64,000 nucleotides of DNA from AC-43 sp963728855 (GCA_963728855.1 CAVSLN010000001.1:620001-684000); one strand, 5' to 3'; counted from the stretch's first letter, positions 8,252-15,960 are shown. A program made the numbers and translations. Notes: a model not told the origin generated them from the letters alone.

Positions 8252-8602
8252 TCACAGATCGAGAAAGTAGCGGACAACCTTGCGGATCTCGGCGAGTTCT
8301 TCGACGGTGACGCGGCCCAGGCGGCGCCCGAGCCGTACCGCGTCAATGGCTCGAATGTCCTCGGGCCGGGCGAAACTTGCCCGGTTCAAGCCCGACTCTG
8401 CGCTGGCGACTCGTGGCTGGGTCACCAGGCCCCGGTCGTTACCGGTCAGCGGGACCACGATAGTCATGCTGATGGGCAATGAGTTGAACCCCGCGGACGA
8501 GACGACCACCACGGGCCGGCGCCCGCCCTGCTCGTGGCCGGTCGTCGGGTCAAGCTCCGCGAGCCACACTTCCCCGGTTCGGATCTCCTTCACTCCCACC
8601 AC
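8252..8602 (-). CDS. mazF: MazF/PemK-family endoribonuclease toxin
   Basis: A 116-residue protein with the MazF/PemK signature: GEVWLAELDPTTGHEQGGRRPVVVVSS near the N-terminus, with Arg and Gly residues of the active loop, and later VVPLTGNDRG and the ExAxxLGRxxGRxxxEELAEI-like end. MazF proteins cleave RNA at short single-stranded sequences. The start overlaps the antitoxin gene end by 13 bp, so the two are co-translated. Confidence 0.88.
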   Translation of the reverse strand: MVGVKEIRTGEVWLAELDPTTGHEQGGRRPVVVVSSAGFNSLPISMTIVVPLTGNDRGLVTQPRVASAESGLNRASFARPEDIRAIDAVRLGRRLGRVTVEELAEIRKVVRYFLDL

Positions 8603-8865
8603 CCAGGCTCGTCCTGGTTGGTGAGCGTGTCCTGGTCAGTCCCCTGCTGCCAGGCAGCCGCATCGGCCCGGTCCTCCTCCCAGGCGGACGGCTCGTCCCG
8701 CCGAAGGGTTTCCAGTTGCTCGTGAGCCCGTGCGAAGAAGGCCTCTCGTTCCAGCCGCTCGGTCGCCTCGGCGAGCAGGGCACCCATGGTCGTTCCCCGC
8801 TCGCGTGCCAGAACTGCCAAGCGGTCCCGAACCGCGCTGTCGACCTTGATCGTGGTCGTCGTCAT
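8590..8865 (-). CDS. Antitoxin of the MazEF-type module (ribbon-helix-helix type)
   Basis: A 91-residue protein from the ATG at 8865. The N-terminal half TTTTIKVDSAVRDRLAVLARERGTTMGALLAEA has the beta strand and two helices of a ribbon-helix-helix DNA-binding domain. The acidic, Trp-containing C-terminal half (DEPSAWEEDRADAAAW) is the kind of tail that wraps and inhibits MazF. A 7-bp-arm inverted repeat (8874-8891) lies just upstream of the start, overlapping a possible -10, as expected for autorepression. Confidence 0.82.
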   Translation of the reverse strand: MTTTTIKVDSAVRDRLAVLARERGTTMGALLAEATERLEREAFFARAHEQLETLRRDEPSAWEEDRADAAAWQQGTDQDTLTNQDEPGWWE

Positions 8866-8873
8866 ACTCGCTA

Positions 8874-8891
8874 GTCTACCTTCCGGTAGAC
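8874..8891 (-). promoter_or_regulatory. Probable autoregulatory operator of the MazEF module
   Basis: A perfect inverted repeat, GTCTACC-TTCC-GGTAGAC, lies 8 bp before the antitoxin ATG. On the minus strand TAGACT overlaps one arm and could be a -10 box of an almost leaderless transcript. The toxin-antitoxin complex would bind here; this is inferred from position and symmetry. Confidence 0.6.
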
Positions 8892-9146
8892 CGACGCGAC
8901 CTGCCCGGCCGCACCGCACGTCACCGGCCGCGTAGTCGGCCCGGCATATCGATCGGCATGGTCGTGCCGTGAGGTTTGATCGGCCGGGCCGTCACGGTAG
9001 ACAGCTGCCCGGGTACAACGGCCCATATCGCCGGCATCGCAACGGGACAGCCAGGCACGTCCGAAGGACATAAGGGCACAAGGGTACGGATCAGGGGCAC
9101 TTCCGCACCTGAGGGTCGTACCATCCATGCTGTCCAAACAGTGCAA

Positions 9147-9165
9147 TTCCACGATGGAAAGGAGG
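9147..9165 (+). promoter_or_regulatory. Inverted repeat and strong ribosome binding site ahead of the RiPP precursor
   Basis: TTCCA-CGA-TGGAA (9147-9159) runs straight into GGAGG (9161-9165), which is 7 bp before the precursor ATG at 9173. This is the best Shine-Dalgarno sequence in the cluster and fits high expression of the substrate peptide. The small hairpin could modulate access to it. The rest of the 8892-9172 gap has no gene I can support and must hold the cluster promoter. Confidence 0.6.
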
Positions 9166-9172
9166 TACGAGA

Positions 9173-9298
9173 ATGGACCAGCAAATCCTGGAGGTCTCGG
9201 CGGAACTGGAGATCTCGGAGGTAGAGGTCGACATCGAGGAGCTCGATGTGCGTCCGATGCGTGGGCATTCCTGCGCGTGTAACTCAGGCGACTGGTAA
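9173..9298 (+). CDS. Azole-type (TOMM/LAP) RiPP precursor peptide
   Basis: A 41-codon ORF. It has an acidic leader (LEISEVEVDIEELDV, residues 12-26) and a short C-terminal segment rich in cyclisable residues, GHSCACNSGDW. The leader contains the LEIS(E/D) string typical of thiopeptide and azole-peptide leaders. The next gene encodes a fused leader-binding/YcaO cyclodehydratase and the one after it a SagB dehydrogenase, which is the context for such a substrate. Ser33, Cys34, Cys36 and Ser38 are candidate sites for oxazole/thiazole formation. The cleavage point is unknown; RPMRG between leader and core is a reasonable region. A strong GGAGG site precedes it and a hairpin follows. No dehydratase (LanB-like) gene is nearby, so a linear azol(in)e peptide is more likely than a thiopeptide. 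Confidence 0.85.
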   Translation: MDQQILEVSAELEISEVEVDIEELDVRPMRGHSCACNSGDW

Positions 9299-9330
9299 GT
9301 CCGGGCTCGCCCGAAGTCGGTAGCGAGAAG

Positions 9331-9370
9331 CCGTGCGGCTACGTGGCCCCAGGGTCATGGAGCCGCACGG
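9331..9370 (+). terminator. Intercistronic stem-loop between precursor and cyclodehydratase
   Basis: CCGTGCGGCT (9331-9340) and AGCCGCACGG (9361-9370) form a perfect 10-bp stem with a 20-nt loop, and no T run follows. Such hairpins after RiPP precursors usually act as partial terminators or RNA-stability elements, giving more precursor than enzyme mRNA. That role is inferred. Confidence 0.65.
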
Positions 9371-9405
9371 TGCGGCGAGTGCCAAACAGTGAAGGGCCCA
9401 GCGCT

Positions 9406-11643
9406 ATGAGTGATCCGATATTGCGATTCCGCCGGTACGTTGGTGTCCGGGTGATCCCGGGAACAGGCGCTTACCTTGTGTCTCGGGATCGTAATACGCT
9501 GCTACGCGGAAAGCTCAGTGAAGAGCTGGCGCCGATGCTCCAGCAGGGGGACACCCGCCAGGCCATACGCGCCGCACTCACCGGGACCTTCACCGACAGC
9601 GCGGTGAACCGGAGTCTGGACCGGCTGATGGCCGCCGGGCTCGTGGTCGAGAGACAGCGGGAATACGACAGCGACGAAAGTGGATTCTGGGAGCTTGCGG
9701 GCCTGGACTCGGATGCGGCGAGTATCGCCACGCGGAGCCGGTCCGTTCAGGCGGTCGCCGTGGGGGGCGCGGGCACCGAGGAGTTCACCGGGGCGGCAAT
9801 GGCTCAAGGTCTGCGCGTGGTGAGTGCTGACGCAGAGCTGACCGTCGTGCTGACGGACGACTTCCTCAACCCGGACATCCTGCGGTTCAACGACCTGGCG
9901 CTCGCTTCGAAGAAGCCGTGGGTGGTGGCCAGGCTGACCGGTGAGAGCTCATGGATCGGGCCCGTCCTCGACCCCGGAGACTCTGCATGCTGGGCCTGTA
10001 TCGTCCAGCGTACCCGAGGACATCGGCAGATCGAGTCCGCCATTCTGAGGATGGCCGGCCAGGAGTACTCCCGCATATCTGGGAAGGTCGAGCTCGCGAC
10101 GACGGTGGGGTTGGCGGCGCACCTGGCGGTGCTCCGTGTGGCCCAGTGGGTCGCCGGAGTCCGTGATGACCATCCCTATGTCCTCAGCTTCGATGCCCTG
10201 ACACTCGAATCCCGCAAGCACCGGGTCTCTCGACGCCCGCAGTGCCCTACCTGCGGTGACGCCACGATGCAGGCACTGGCGGCGCAGCAGCCGCTGACGC
10301 TCCAAAGGCGGTCGATGGGGTCGAGTACCGACGGCGGATACCGAGTCCTGAGCCAGGAGAAGATGCTCGCGACATACGGACACCTATTCAGCCCCATCAC
10401 GGGCATCGTGTCCGAGCTAACCAAGATGGAAACCGGCTCTGACCTCCTGCATGTCTACACCGCAGGGCATAACTTCGCGATGAGCCGGCCCCGAGAGCTG
10501 AGCCGAATCCGGCGCGGGCTGCGCACCGAGAGTGCCGGAAAGGGTATGAGCGACCGGCAGGCTCGGGCTAGCGCCCTGGGGGAGGCCATCGAGCGGTACT
10601 CCGGCGTCTGGCAGGGTGACGAGGCATGCGTGCTCAGCTCCTTCCGCGCGCTCGGAGCCGACGCGGTGCACCTCGATACGTTGCAGCACTTCAGCGAGGA
10701 ACAGTTCCAGCACAGGGAGAGCTGGCGGGCTCGGAAAAGATCTTTCGAATGGGTTCCGGACCCGTTCGACGAGACTCAGGAAATATCGTGGACCCCGGTG
10801 TGGTCAATGAGCGAGGACAGGCACAAATATGTGCCCACCTCGTACCTGTACTATGATTTTCCGGTACCTCCCGGACCGATTTACGCCCGCGCGAACTCGA
10901 ATGGGAACGCGGCCGGTAGCAGTCGTGAGGATGCCATTCTCCAGGGATTCTTCGAACTGGTTGAGCGTGACAGCGTCGCCATGTGGTGGTACAACCGCGT
11001 ACGTCGTCCCGCCATCGCGCTCGATCAGTTCGTTGATCCGTATTTCTCCCGTTGGCAGGAGCACTACGACTCCGTCGGTCGGCAGGCCTGGGTCCTCGAC
11101 CTGACATCGGATCTCGGCATCCCGGTCGCGGCGGCGATATCCCGACAGCCCGACGGCCCAACCGAGGACATTCTGTTCGGCTTCGGCGCACATTTTGACC
11201 CCGCTATCGCCGTCTCCCGGGCGCTGACCGAAATGAACCAGTTTCTGGCTGGCTTGATGGAGTTCCGTGCTGAGGGTGAGTCCTCCGCGCCGGACGAGGC
11301 GTGGTGGAAAATCGCCTCATTGGAGAGTCAACCCTACCTCGCGCCCGAGGGCGTCTCCGAGCTTTCGGCCCATGCGCTCCCGCACCGGCAGGGGGGTTCC
11401 GACCTTCTGTCCGATGTTCTCGCCGTACGTCGAATCGTCGAGGAACGCGGTATGGAGATGCTCGTGCTGGACCAGACGCGACCCGACATAGGACTACCGG
11501 TGGTCAAGGTCATGGTGCCCGGTCTGCGGAGCATGTGGCCGCAGTATGCACCCGGGCGGGTGTTCGATGTCCCGGTCACCTTGGGGTGGACGGAATCCGC
11601 GACGCGGGAGGCGGACGTGAATCCCGTCGCCATGTTCCTCTGA
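9406..11643 (+). CDS. Fused leader-binding/E1-like and YcaO azoline-forming cyclodehydratase
   Basis: A 745-residue TOMM cyclodehydratase of the fused (SagC-SagD) type. Residues 1-90 resemble the PqqD-like RiPP recognition element that binds leader peptides. Residues about 100-310 are an E1/Ocin-ThiF-like region with a zinc tetra-Cys set (CWAC at 195-198, CPTC at 280-283). Residues about 355-745 are the YcaO domain, with the ATP/Mg signature GKGMSDRQARASALGEAIER near 378. YcaO enzymes activate the peptide backbone amide with ATP so that Cys, Ser or Thr side chains cyclise to azolines. The C-terminus ends NPVAMFL and lacks the PxPxP tail of many azoline-forming YcaOs. The ATG at 9406 follows GAAGGG; an upstream in-frame start at 9343 would lie in the hairpin. 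The substrate is almost certainly the peptide encoded at 9173. Confidence 0.92.
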   Translation: MSDPILRFRRYVGVRVIPGTGAYLVSRDRNTLLRGKLSEELAPMLQQGDTRQAIRAALTGTFTDSAVNRSLDRLMAAGLVVERQREYDSDESGFWELAGLDSDAASIATRSRSVQAVAVGGAGTEEFTGAAMAQGLRVVSADAELTVVLTDDFLNPDILRFNDLALASKKPWVVARLTGESSWIGPVLDPGDSACWACIVQRTRGHRQIESAILRMAGQEYSRISGKVELATTVGLAAHLAVLRVAQWVAGVRDDHPYVLSFDALTLESRKHRVSRRPQCPTCGDATMQALAAQQPLTLQRRSMGSSTDGGYRVLSQEKMLATYGHLFSPITGIVSELTKMETGSDLLHVYTAGHNFAMSRPRELSRIRRGLRTESAGKGMSDRQARASALGEAIERYSGVWQGDEACVLSSFRALGADAVHLDTLQHFSEEQFQHRESWRARKRSFEWVPDPFDETQEISWTPVWSMSEDRHKYVPTSYLYYDFPVPPGPIYARANSNGNAAGSSREDAILQGFFELVERDSVAMWWYNRVRRPAIALDQFVDPYFSRWQEHYDSVGRQAWVLDLTSDLGIPVAAAISRQPDGPTEDILFGFGAHFDPAIAVSRALTEMNQFLAGLMEFRAEGESSAPDEAWWKIASLESQPYLAPEGVSELSAHALPHRQGGSDLLSDVLAVRRIVEERGMEMLVLDQTRPDIGLPVVKVMVPGLRSMWPQYAPGRVFDVPVTLGWTESATREADVNPVAMFL

Positions 11644-11672
11644 CCTGTGCTGCGAGCGACCTGTGCTGCGAG
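11642..11672 (+). repeat. 15-bp direct duplication at the YcaO/SagB gene junction
   Basis: GACCTGTGCTGCGAG occurs at 11642-11656 and again at 11658-11672 (16-bp period). It starts within the YcaO stop codon and ends at the ribosome-binding region of the next gene. Confidence 0.9.
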
Positions 11673-11680
11673 GAATCCAC

Positions 11681-13123
11681 ATGGATGCCGATCCGACGGC
11701 ACTCGAACCCATCGAGGCCGCAGGGGCCGTCATAAGATTCCTCGCCGGTACGTCGGTGACGGAACAGGACGGCGGAATCCGGATCGCCCACCCTCGCGGC
11801 GCTTTCGCTCTGGGCGGTTTAGGCATTCGCTTGCGTGAACTGATCCGCCTGATGCTGGATGGTCCAGGGGTGACCGGCGCTACCAGCATGACGCCCCCTG
11901 TTCGCCAGGCGCTGCTTAGAGTGGTGGAGCGGCTGGAGCGCCTTGTCGAATACCGGATTCCCGGTGATGACGGCCAGGGCGGTCTCGTGGTCCGTACGAT
12001 GGCGGCCGCCGGGCGGCTTCGTGTCCCCCGGATCGAGTACGGCACGCAGGTGCGGCTTTCCCGATTCGCCTTGATCCGGAGTGACGCCGGGCGGACGGTC
12101 CTGGAGTCCGCGCTGGCAGTACGCAAGGTCTATTTTGCCGATCATCGCGCGAGAGCCCTGCCCATGGCGCTGCTCGATGGTGCTCCGACCGTGGCTGAAC
12201 TGGCTGCCAGCCTGGACCGGCCGCTCGACGAAACGCGTCGCATGGTGTGCGTTCTCCTCGGTACCGGTCTGGCCGAACAAGTTCGTGATGGTGTGGGTGC
12301 CCAGGAGACCGAAGCCCTGAGGCAATGGGACTTCCACGACCTCCTCTTCCACGCCCGCAGCAGGTCGGGACGGCACGACTACGAATTCGGGGCCGTGTAT
12401 CCGTATGCGGGACAGATCGAGCCACGCCCTGCTCTGCGGCCGTCCCATCAAGGGCCAGAGGTCATCCTTCCCCGCCCAGACCTCGCTCGCGCCGACGGGG
12501 AACCGTCCTTCACAGCGGTGCTCGAGGGTCGGACCTCGCGTCGTGAGCACGGCACGTCCCCGATCACCCTCGGGCAGCTCGGCGAATTCCTGTACCGCGC
12601 CGCCCGGGTGCGCGCGAAGAGTTCACCGAGCATGTCTCCCTATGACATGACGTCGCGGCCCTATCCCTCTGCCGGCGCCGTCTACGACCTCGAAATATAT
12701 CTGACGGTGCACCGTTGCCACGGGCTGGACTCGGGCAGCTATCACTACGACCCGGAGAAGCATCGCCTGATCGACCTGGCAACGGACGCCGCTGACCAGG
12801 TGCGGCTCCTCAACGACGCTTCCATGGCCGCGGAGATGGCCACCCACCCCGACGTCCTCATCACTCTCACGTCACGTTTCCAAAGAGCGTCCTGGAAATA
12901 CAAGGGCTTTGCCTATGCCTTGATCCTCAAGAACGTTGGCGTCCTTTACCAGACGATGTACCTCGTCGCGACGTCTATGCGGCTCTCGATCTCCGCGTTG
13001 GGCGCCGGAGATTCGGACCTGGCCGCTCGCGCCTTTCACCTCGATTACCTCGAAGAGTCTTCGGTCGGCGAACTCCTTTTGGGAAGTGCGCCAGACACAC
13101 AGCCCGAACCTCGTACCCCTTGA
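11681..13123 (+). CDS. SagB-type FMN-dependent azoline dehydrogenase
   Basis: About 480 residues. The C-terminal half is a nitroreductase-fold SagB/ThcOx domain. It shows LEGRTSRREHG (FMN-binding RRS-like loop), SRPYPSAGAVYDLEIYL (the RPYPSGGALYPLE motif), KGFAYALILKNVGVLYQTMYL and SALGAGDSDLAARAF. These enzymes oxidise azolines to aromatic azoles with FMN. The N-terminal 220 residues are helical and resemble the N-terminal extension of actinobacterial SagB proteins that may help bind the leader. I took the ATG at 11681, with AGGA 9 bp upstream; a GTG at 11663 is possible. It is 38 bp after the YcaO gene and directly before the flavoprotein gene, so all three are probably one transcript. Confidence 0.88.
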   Translation: MDADPTALEPIEAAGAVIRFLAGTSVTEQDGGIRIAHPRGAFALGGLGIRLRELIRLMLDGPGVTGATSMTPPVRQALLRVVERLERLVEYRIPGDDGQGGLVVRTMAAAGRLRVPRIEYGTQVRLSRFALIRSDAGRTVLESALAVRKVYFADHRARALPMALLDGAPTVAELAASLDRPLDETRRMVCVLLGTGLAEQVRDGVGAQETEALRQWDFHDLLFHARSRSGRHDYEFGAVYPYAGQIEPRPALRPSHQGPEVILPRPDLARADGEPSFTAVLEGRTSRREHGTSPITLGQLGEFLYRAARVRAKSSPSMSPYDMTSRPYPSAGAVYDLEIYLTVHRCHGLDSGSYHYDPEKHRLIDLATDAADQVRLLNDASMAAEMATHPDVLITLTSRFQRASWKYKGFAYALILKNVGVLYQTMYLVATSMRLSISALGAGDSDLAARAFHLDYLEESSVGELLLGSAPDTQPEPRTP

Positions 13124-13158
13124 AGCCGCACAGAGGAACCGTGAGAGAAGAGTCCGCC

Positions 13159-14328
13159 ATGTCCATCCGTTCGTCCGCCCCGCAGGCCGGCCAGGATCCC
13201 CTTGACCTGCCTGACGATCTCCGCCCCGTGGTCACGTCCGCCGCAGATGAGATTGAGGATCTCGGCAAACTGCCCGAGCAGTTGGTCGGGCAGCTGCGCG
13301 ACAGCGGGGCCTTCAGACTGCTGACGCCGCGCGAACAGGGGGGGGCAGAGACCAGTCTGACCACCGCTCTACAGGTCTACGAGAAGTTCGGGCAGATGGA
13401 CACAGCGGTCGGCTGGAACGTCTGGAACCACAACTTCGGGTTCATCGCCGCACTGCTCGGTGAAAGCGGAGTGAAGCAGATCTGGCCGGCGGGCGACGAA
13501 CCGATCCTGGTGAACTGCACCGCGCCGGTCCGTGCCGAAGTGACCGACGGCGGTTTTGTAGTGTCCGGCAGATGGAAGATGGTGAGTGGGGTCGACGCGG
13601 CTGACTGGCTGGTCGCTCTCGGTGTGGTCCTGGAGGATGGCCGGCCGAGGCCGGCCGAAGCCGGCATCGACATTCGTTACATGCTGCTTCCGCGGGACCG
13701 CCTCACGATCCGCGATACGTGGAACGTCAGTGGAATGCGGGGCACCGGAGCAAAGACCGTCGAGGCGGACGGCGCGTACGTACCCGCCGAGTTGACCGTA
13801 CTCGTGACGAAGCCACCTCGGTACGATCGACCTCTCTACCGGATTCCGTCACACTATCTGGTCACCGCCGGCTGTACCGCGGTCCTGCTGGGGACCGCGC
13901 AGGCGGTCATCGATGAGTTCGTCGAGCTCGCCCCCGGCAAGCGCGTGCTCGACGGTGGCGTGCTGGCCGACAGGGCAACCGTGCAGACGCGGATCGCCAC
14001 CTCGGAGACGGCCCTGTACGCGGCGCGTGCCCTGCTGTTCGAAACCACGGAGGGGTTCGACGCGACCGCCCGGAAGGGGGACGACCTGACGATGCGCCAG
14101 CGGTCCTCGCTCCGCGCGGCGCAGAGCCATGCCGCCATCGTCTGCCGTGACGTGCTGATGGCGATGCATGAACTCGGCGGCTCCGTCTCCATCTACCTGG
14201 GTTCCCGGTTCGAGCGCTGTGTTCGGGACGGCCTCGCCGCCTTGCAGCATGTCAACCACTCGGCGCAGTTTCTCGAGGACGTCGGCCGCGTGCGCCTCGG
14301 CATGGAGCCGCGTATCCCGCTCTTCTGA
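13159..14328 (+). CDS. Acyl-CoA-dehydrogenase-fold flavoprotein (DszC/HsaA-like monooxygenase)
   Basis: About 389 residues with the acyl-CoA dehydrogenase fold: helical N-terminus (FRLLTPREQGG), mid beta domain (FVVSGRWKMVSGVDAADW and WNVSGMRGTGAKTV) and a four-helix C-terminus of the Acyl-CoA_dh_2 type. DszC/HsaA-like members are FMNH2/FADH2-dependent N- or aromatic hydroxylases rather than true dehydrogenases, and no CoA-metabolism genes are nearby. It follows SagB by 35 bp, so a tailoring oxidation of the azole peptide is likely. N-oxidation of the amino terminus, as flavoenzymes do in azolemycin-type pathways, is one hypothesis. GTG at 13141 is an alternative start preceded by GAGG. No flavin reductase is present locally. 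Confidence 0.78.
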   Translation: MSIRSSAPQAGQDPLDLPDDLRPVVTSAADEIEDLGKLPEQLVGQLRDSGAFRLLTPREQGGAETSLTTALQVYEKFGQMDTAVGWNVWNHNFGFIAALLGESGVKQIWPAGDEPILVNCTAPVRAEVTDGGFVVSGRWKMVSGVDAADWLVALGVVLEDGRPRPAEAGIDIRYMLLPRDRLTIRDTWNVSGMRGTGAKTVEADGAYVPAELTVLVTKPPRYDRPLYRIPSHYLVTAGCTAVLLGTAQAVIDEFVELAPGKRVLDGGVLADRATVQTRIATSETALYAARALLFETTEGFDATARKGDDLTMRQRSSLRAAQSHAAIVCRDVLMAMHELGGSVSIYLGSRFERCVRDGLAALQHVNHSAQFLEDVGRVRLGMEPRIPLF

Positions 14329-14330
14329 CT

Positions 14331-14362
14331 ACGGATCTGTGCGGGCCACGGATCTGTGCGGG
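14331..14362 (+). repeat. 15-bp direct duplication just after the RiPP operon
   Basis: ACGGATCTGTGCGGG occurs at 14331-14345 and 14348-14362 (17-bp period), immediately after the flavoprotein stop codon. It is the fourth short duplication in this window located at a gene end. Confidence 0.9.
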
Positions 14363-14371
14363 GGTTTGCGT

Positions 14372-14390
14372 AGCTGAAGTCAGCTTTGTT
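14372..14390 (+). terminator. Weak hairpin terminator candidate of the RiPP operon
   Basis: AGCTGA-AG-TCAGCT followed by TTGTT lies 44 bp after the flavoprotein stop. The stem is only 5-6 bp, so termination may be inefficient; the position is right for the operon end. Confidence 0.4.
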
Positions 14391-14622
14391 CACGATCGGG
14401 ACTCCTCGGGTAGACTCCGGGTTCCCGGCTGGTCACCAGCCGCGTGCGCCACTGCGGGATGGCCGGACGCTCGTTGCCGAGCGTGCTGTCGTTACCGTGG
14501 CCCGGGTAGAACCAGGTATCGTCGCGGATCCGGCCGAAGACCTTGGTCTCAAGGTCTCCCATCAGGCTCGCGAAGTCCCGCGGGTTTGTTGTCCGCCCAG
14601 GACCTTCGGGGAACTGTGAAGG
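14380..14622 (-). pseudogene. C-terminal remnant of a metallo-beta-lactamase-fold hydrolase
   Basis: Reading leftward from 14622, the frame gives FPEGPGRTTNPRDFASL, then ETKVFGRIRDDTWFYPGHG and NDSTLGNERPAIPQW. These are the last third of glyoxalase-II-like MBL-fold hydrolases, including the conserved PGHG metal-ligand His. A stop codon in the same frame directly upstream, with no start or N-terminal HxHxDH region, shows the rest is missing. It is a decayed fragment and suggests the sequence right of the RiPP cluster replaced other genes. Confidence 0.7.
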
Positions 14623-14661
14623 TTCTTATCGGGCAACAGTTTCCATGTTTGGACGCCAGGA

Positions 14662-15066
14662 CTATGGCTTGTCTGCCCTCAGCGCGCGCAGAGACGTTAC
14701 CCGGGCGATGGTCTCGAAGTCGGCGTCGACATGCAACACGGTCAGTCCCCACGCGTCTGCCGTCGCGGCGACTAGGAGATCGACAACCGATGGGCCTTTG
14801 TGCTGGCCGAGATCGACCAGTGTATCCTGTGTCTGCTCCACGAATCGCCATGCGCCATCGGGCATGGGATGCCAGCTGAACAACGAATGCAGGTGGCCAC
14901 GAAGCAGGTCTCGATCCGCCCGGCTCGTGGTCGCGCGGATCAGTTCTGCCTCCACGACGGGACATACGCCGACTAGGCCGGCGCGGACGGCATCAACCCA
15001 GCGAGGTTGGATCTCCTGTGCACGACGCAGCCTGACGATCATGGATGTGTCTGCAAGGAACGTCAC
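14662..15066 (-). CDS. vapC: VapC-type PIN-domain ribonuclease toxin
   Basis: 134 residues from a GTG at 15066 that overlaps the antitoxin stop (GTGA). PIN-domain acidic residues are in place: Asp in FLADTSM near residue 5, Glu in VVEAELIRA, Asp in SVVDLLVAATA and Asp in HVDADFETIA. PIN toxins cut structured RNAs such as tRNA with Mg2+. The order antitoxin then toxin, with overlap, is typical. Confidence 0.9.
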   Translation of the reverse strand: MTFLADTSMIVRLRRAQEIQPRWVDAVRAGLVGVCPVVEAELIRATTSRADRDLLRGHLHSLFSWHPMPDGAWRFVEQTQDTLVDLGQHKGPSVVDLLVAATADAWGLTVLHVDADFETIARVTSLRALRADKP

Positions 15067-15293
15067 GCGGCAGGATCCGTGTGGTCGTTGATCTCGTCTT
15101 GCTCGATCAAGTCGACATCGAGTCGACTGACAAGGTCGCGAAACGACTCCAGTGCCTTTGTTCGCCGGTCGGCGTCGACGGCGGCAGCCAACTCGAGAGC
15201 GGCGTTGACCGTCTCCCGCTTGGTGCTCGTACGGAGTGCTCGCTGCGCGCGCGCAAGCTTCTCCTCGTCGATGTCGATGATCGTTCGTGCCAT
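15063..15293 (-). CDS. vapB: VapB-type antitoxin (ribbon-helix-helix)
   Basis: 76 residues. MARTIIDIDEEKLARAQRAL followed by TSTKRETVNAALELA is the VapB-family ribbon-helix-helix pattern (TxIDIDEELL...KRETVNAAL). The rest is an acidic tail that would occupy the VapC active site. A compact leaderless promoter with ATCAAGG repeats lies directly upstream. Confidence 0.88.
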   Translation of the reverse strand: MARTIIDIDEEKLARAQRALRTSTKRETVNAALELAAAVDADRRTKALESFRDLVSRLDVDLIEQDEINDHTDPAA

Positions 15294-15330
15294 GCATCAA
15301 GGTTATACGAAAGATATCAAGGCATCAAGG
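15294..15330 (-). promoter_or_regulatory. Candidate vapBC promoter with repeated ATCAAGG boxes
   Basis: On the minus strand, TTGATG (15323-15328) and TATAAC (15302-15307) with 15-bp spacing could be -35 and -10 boxes; the -10 is only 8 bp from the ATG, so the mRNA would be leaderless. Three copies of ATCAAGG (15296, 15316, 15324) fall in and around these boxes and may be operator half-sites for VapBC. The spacing is shorter than ideal. Confidence 0.45.
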
Positions 15331-15622
15331 CTCGCTGGCCACGGGCACGCCGCTCCAGGGAGTGATGGGCGCCGTCGCGTCGAACCCATCCGTGGCCAGG
15401 GTGGGACGACGTCTTGTCGAGCGGGCGATCGAGGATCTTCGGCCGAGATACCCGGGTGCGCCGCTCCAAGGTCAATCCCTAAGGGACAAGACCGTAAAGT
15501 TAGGGACCGTCACGTTTCGTCAAGTCCGGTTGGCCTGACTCGGCCGGGTTGCACGTACGGGTTTCTGGCCCGCATCCGTAGTCTGCGGGAGGTGGGCATC
15601 GACACTGCTTCTCCGTCGGGTG

Positions 15623-15960
15623 GCGAGCACCGAACCGATCCGCGAGGCGATCCGCCAGGCGGGGGACTGGATTGCCGCCCTCGGTGCCGACGGCGAACTG
15701 CGCGACGGGGCCGACATCTGCGAAATCACCGGCTTGCGGACCCTGCCGCCTCCACCAGCACAGACCGAAACGGTGCGGTTGTGGGATTCGGTCACCGGCA
15801 AGCCCGAACATGTGCTGGAAGGCAACACCGGCTGGGTGCGGGGGGTGTACTCGGTCCAGACCGGTGAGTGGACCCTGGTGGCCTCCGCTAGCGACCGCCC
15901 TCGTGTCCGCCGTCGTCGGCTTTCGGCCACCTCGTGGCCGGGTTCGACAACCGCATCCTC
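15623..15960 (+). pseudogene. WD40-repeat protein remnant
   Basis: A reading frame starting IREAIRQAGDWIAALGADGE contains one recognisable WD40 blade edge (TVRLWDSVTGKPEHVLEGN, then WVRGVYSV and TLVASAS). Full WD40 proteins have at least four to seven blades; here less than two remain and the frame then becomes basic nonsense (RPRVRRRR). It is probably a scar of a larger repeat protein gene. The stretch 15331-15622 before it shows no supported gene. Confidence 0.5.

Noticed and set aside
9173..9298. Precursor peptide as a lanthipeptide or thiopeptide substrate
   Set aside because: No lanthionine synthetase, LanB-like dehydratase or pyridine synthase gene is nearby; the YcaO plus SagB pair points to a linear azole peptide.
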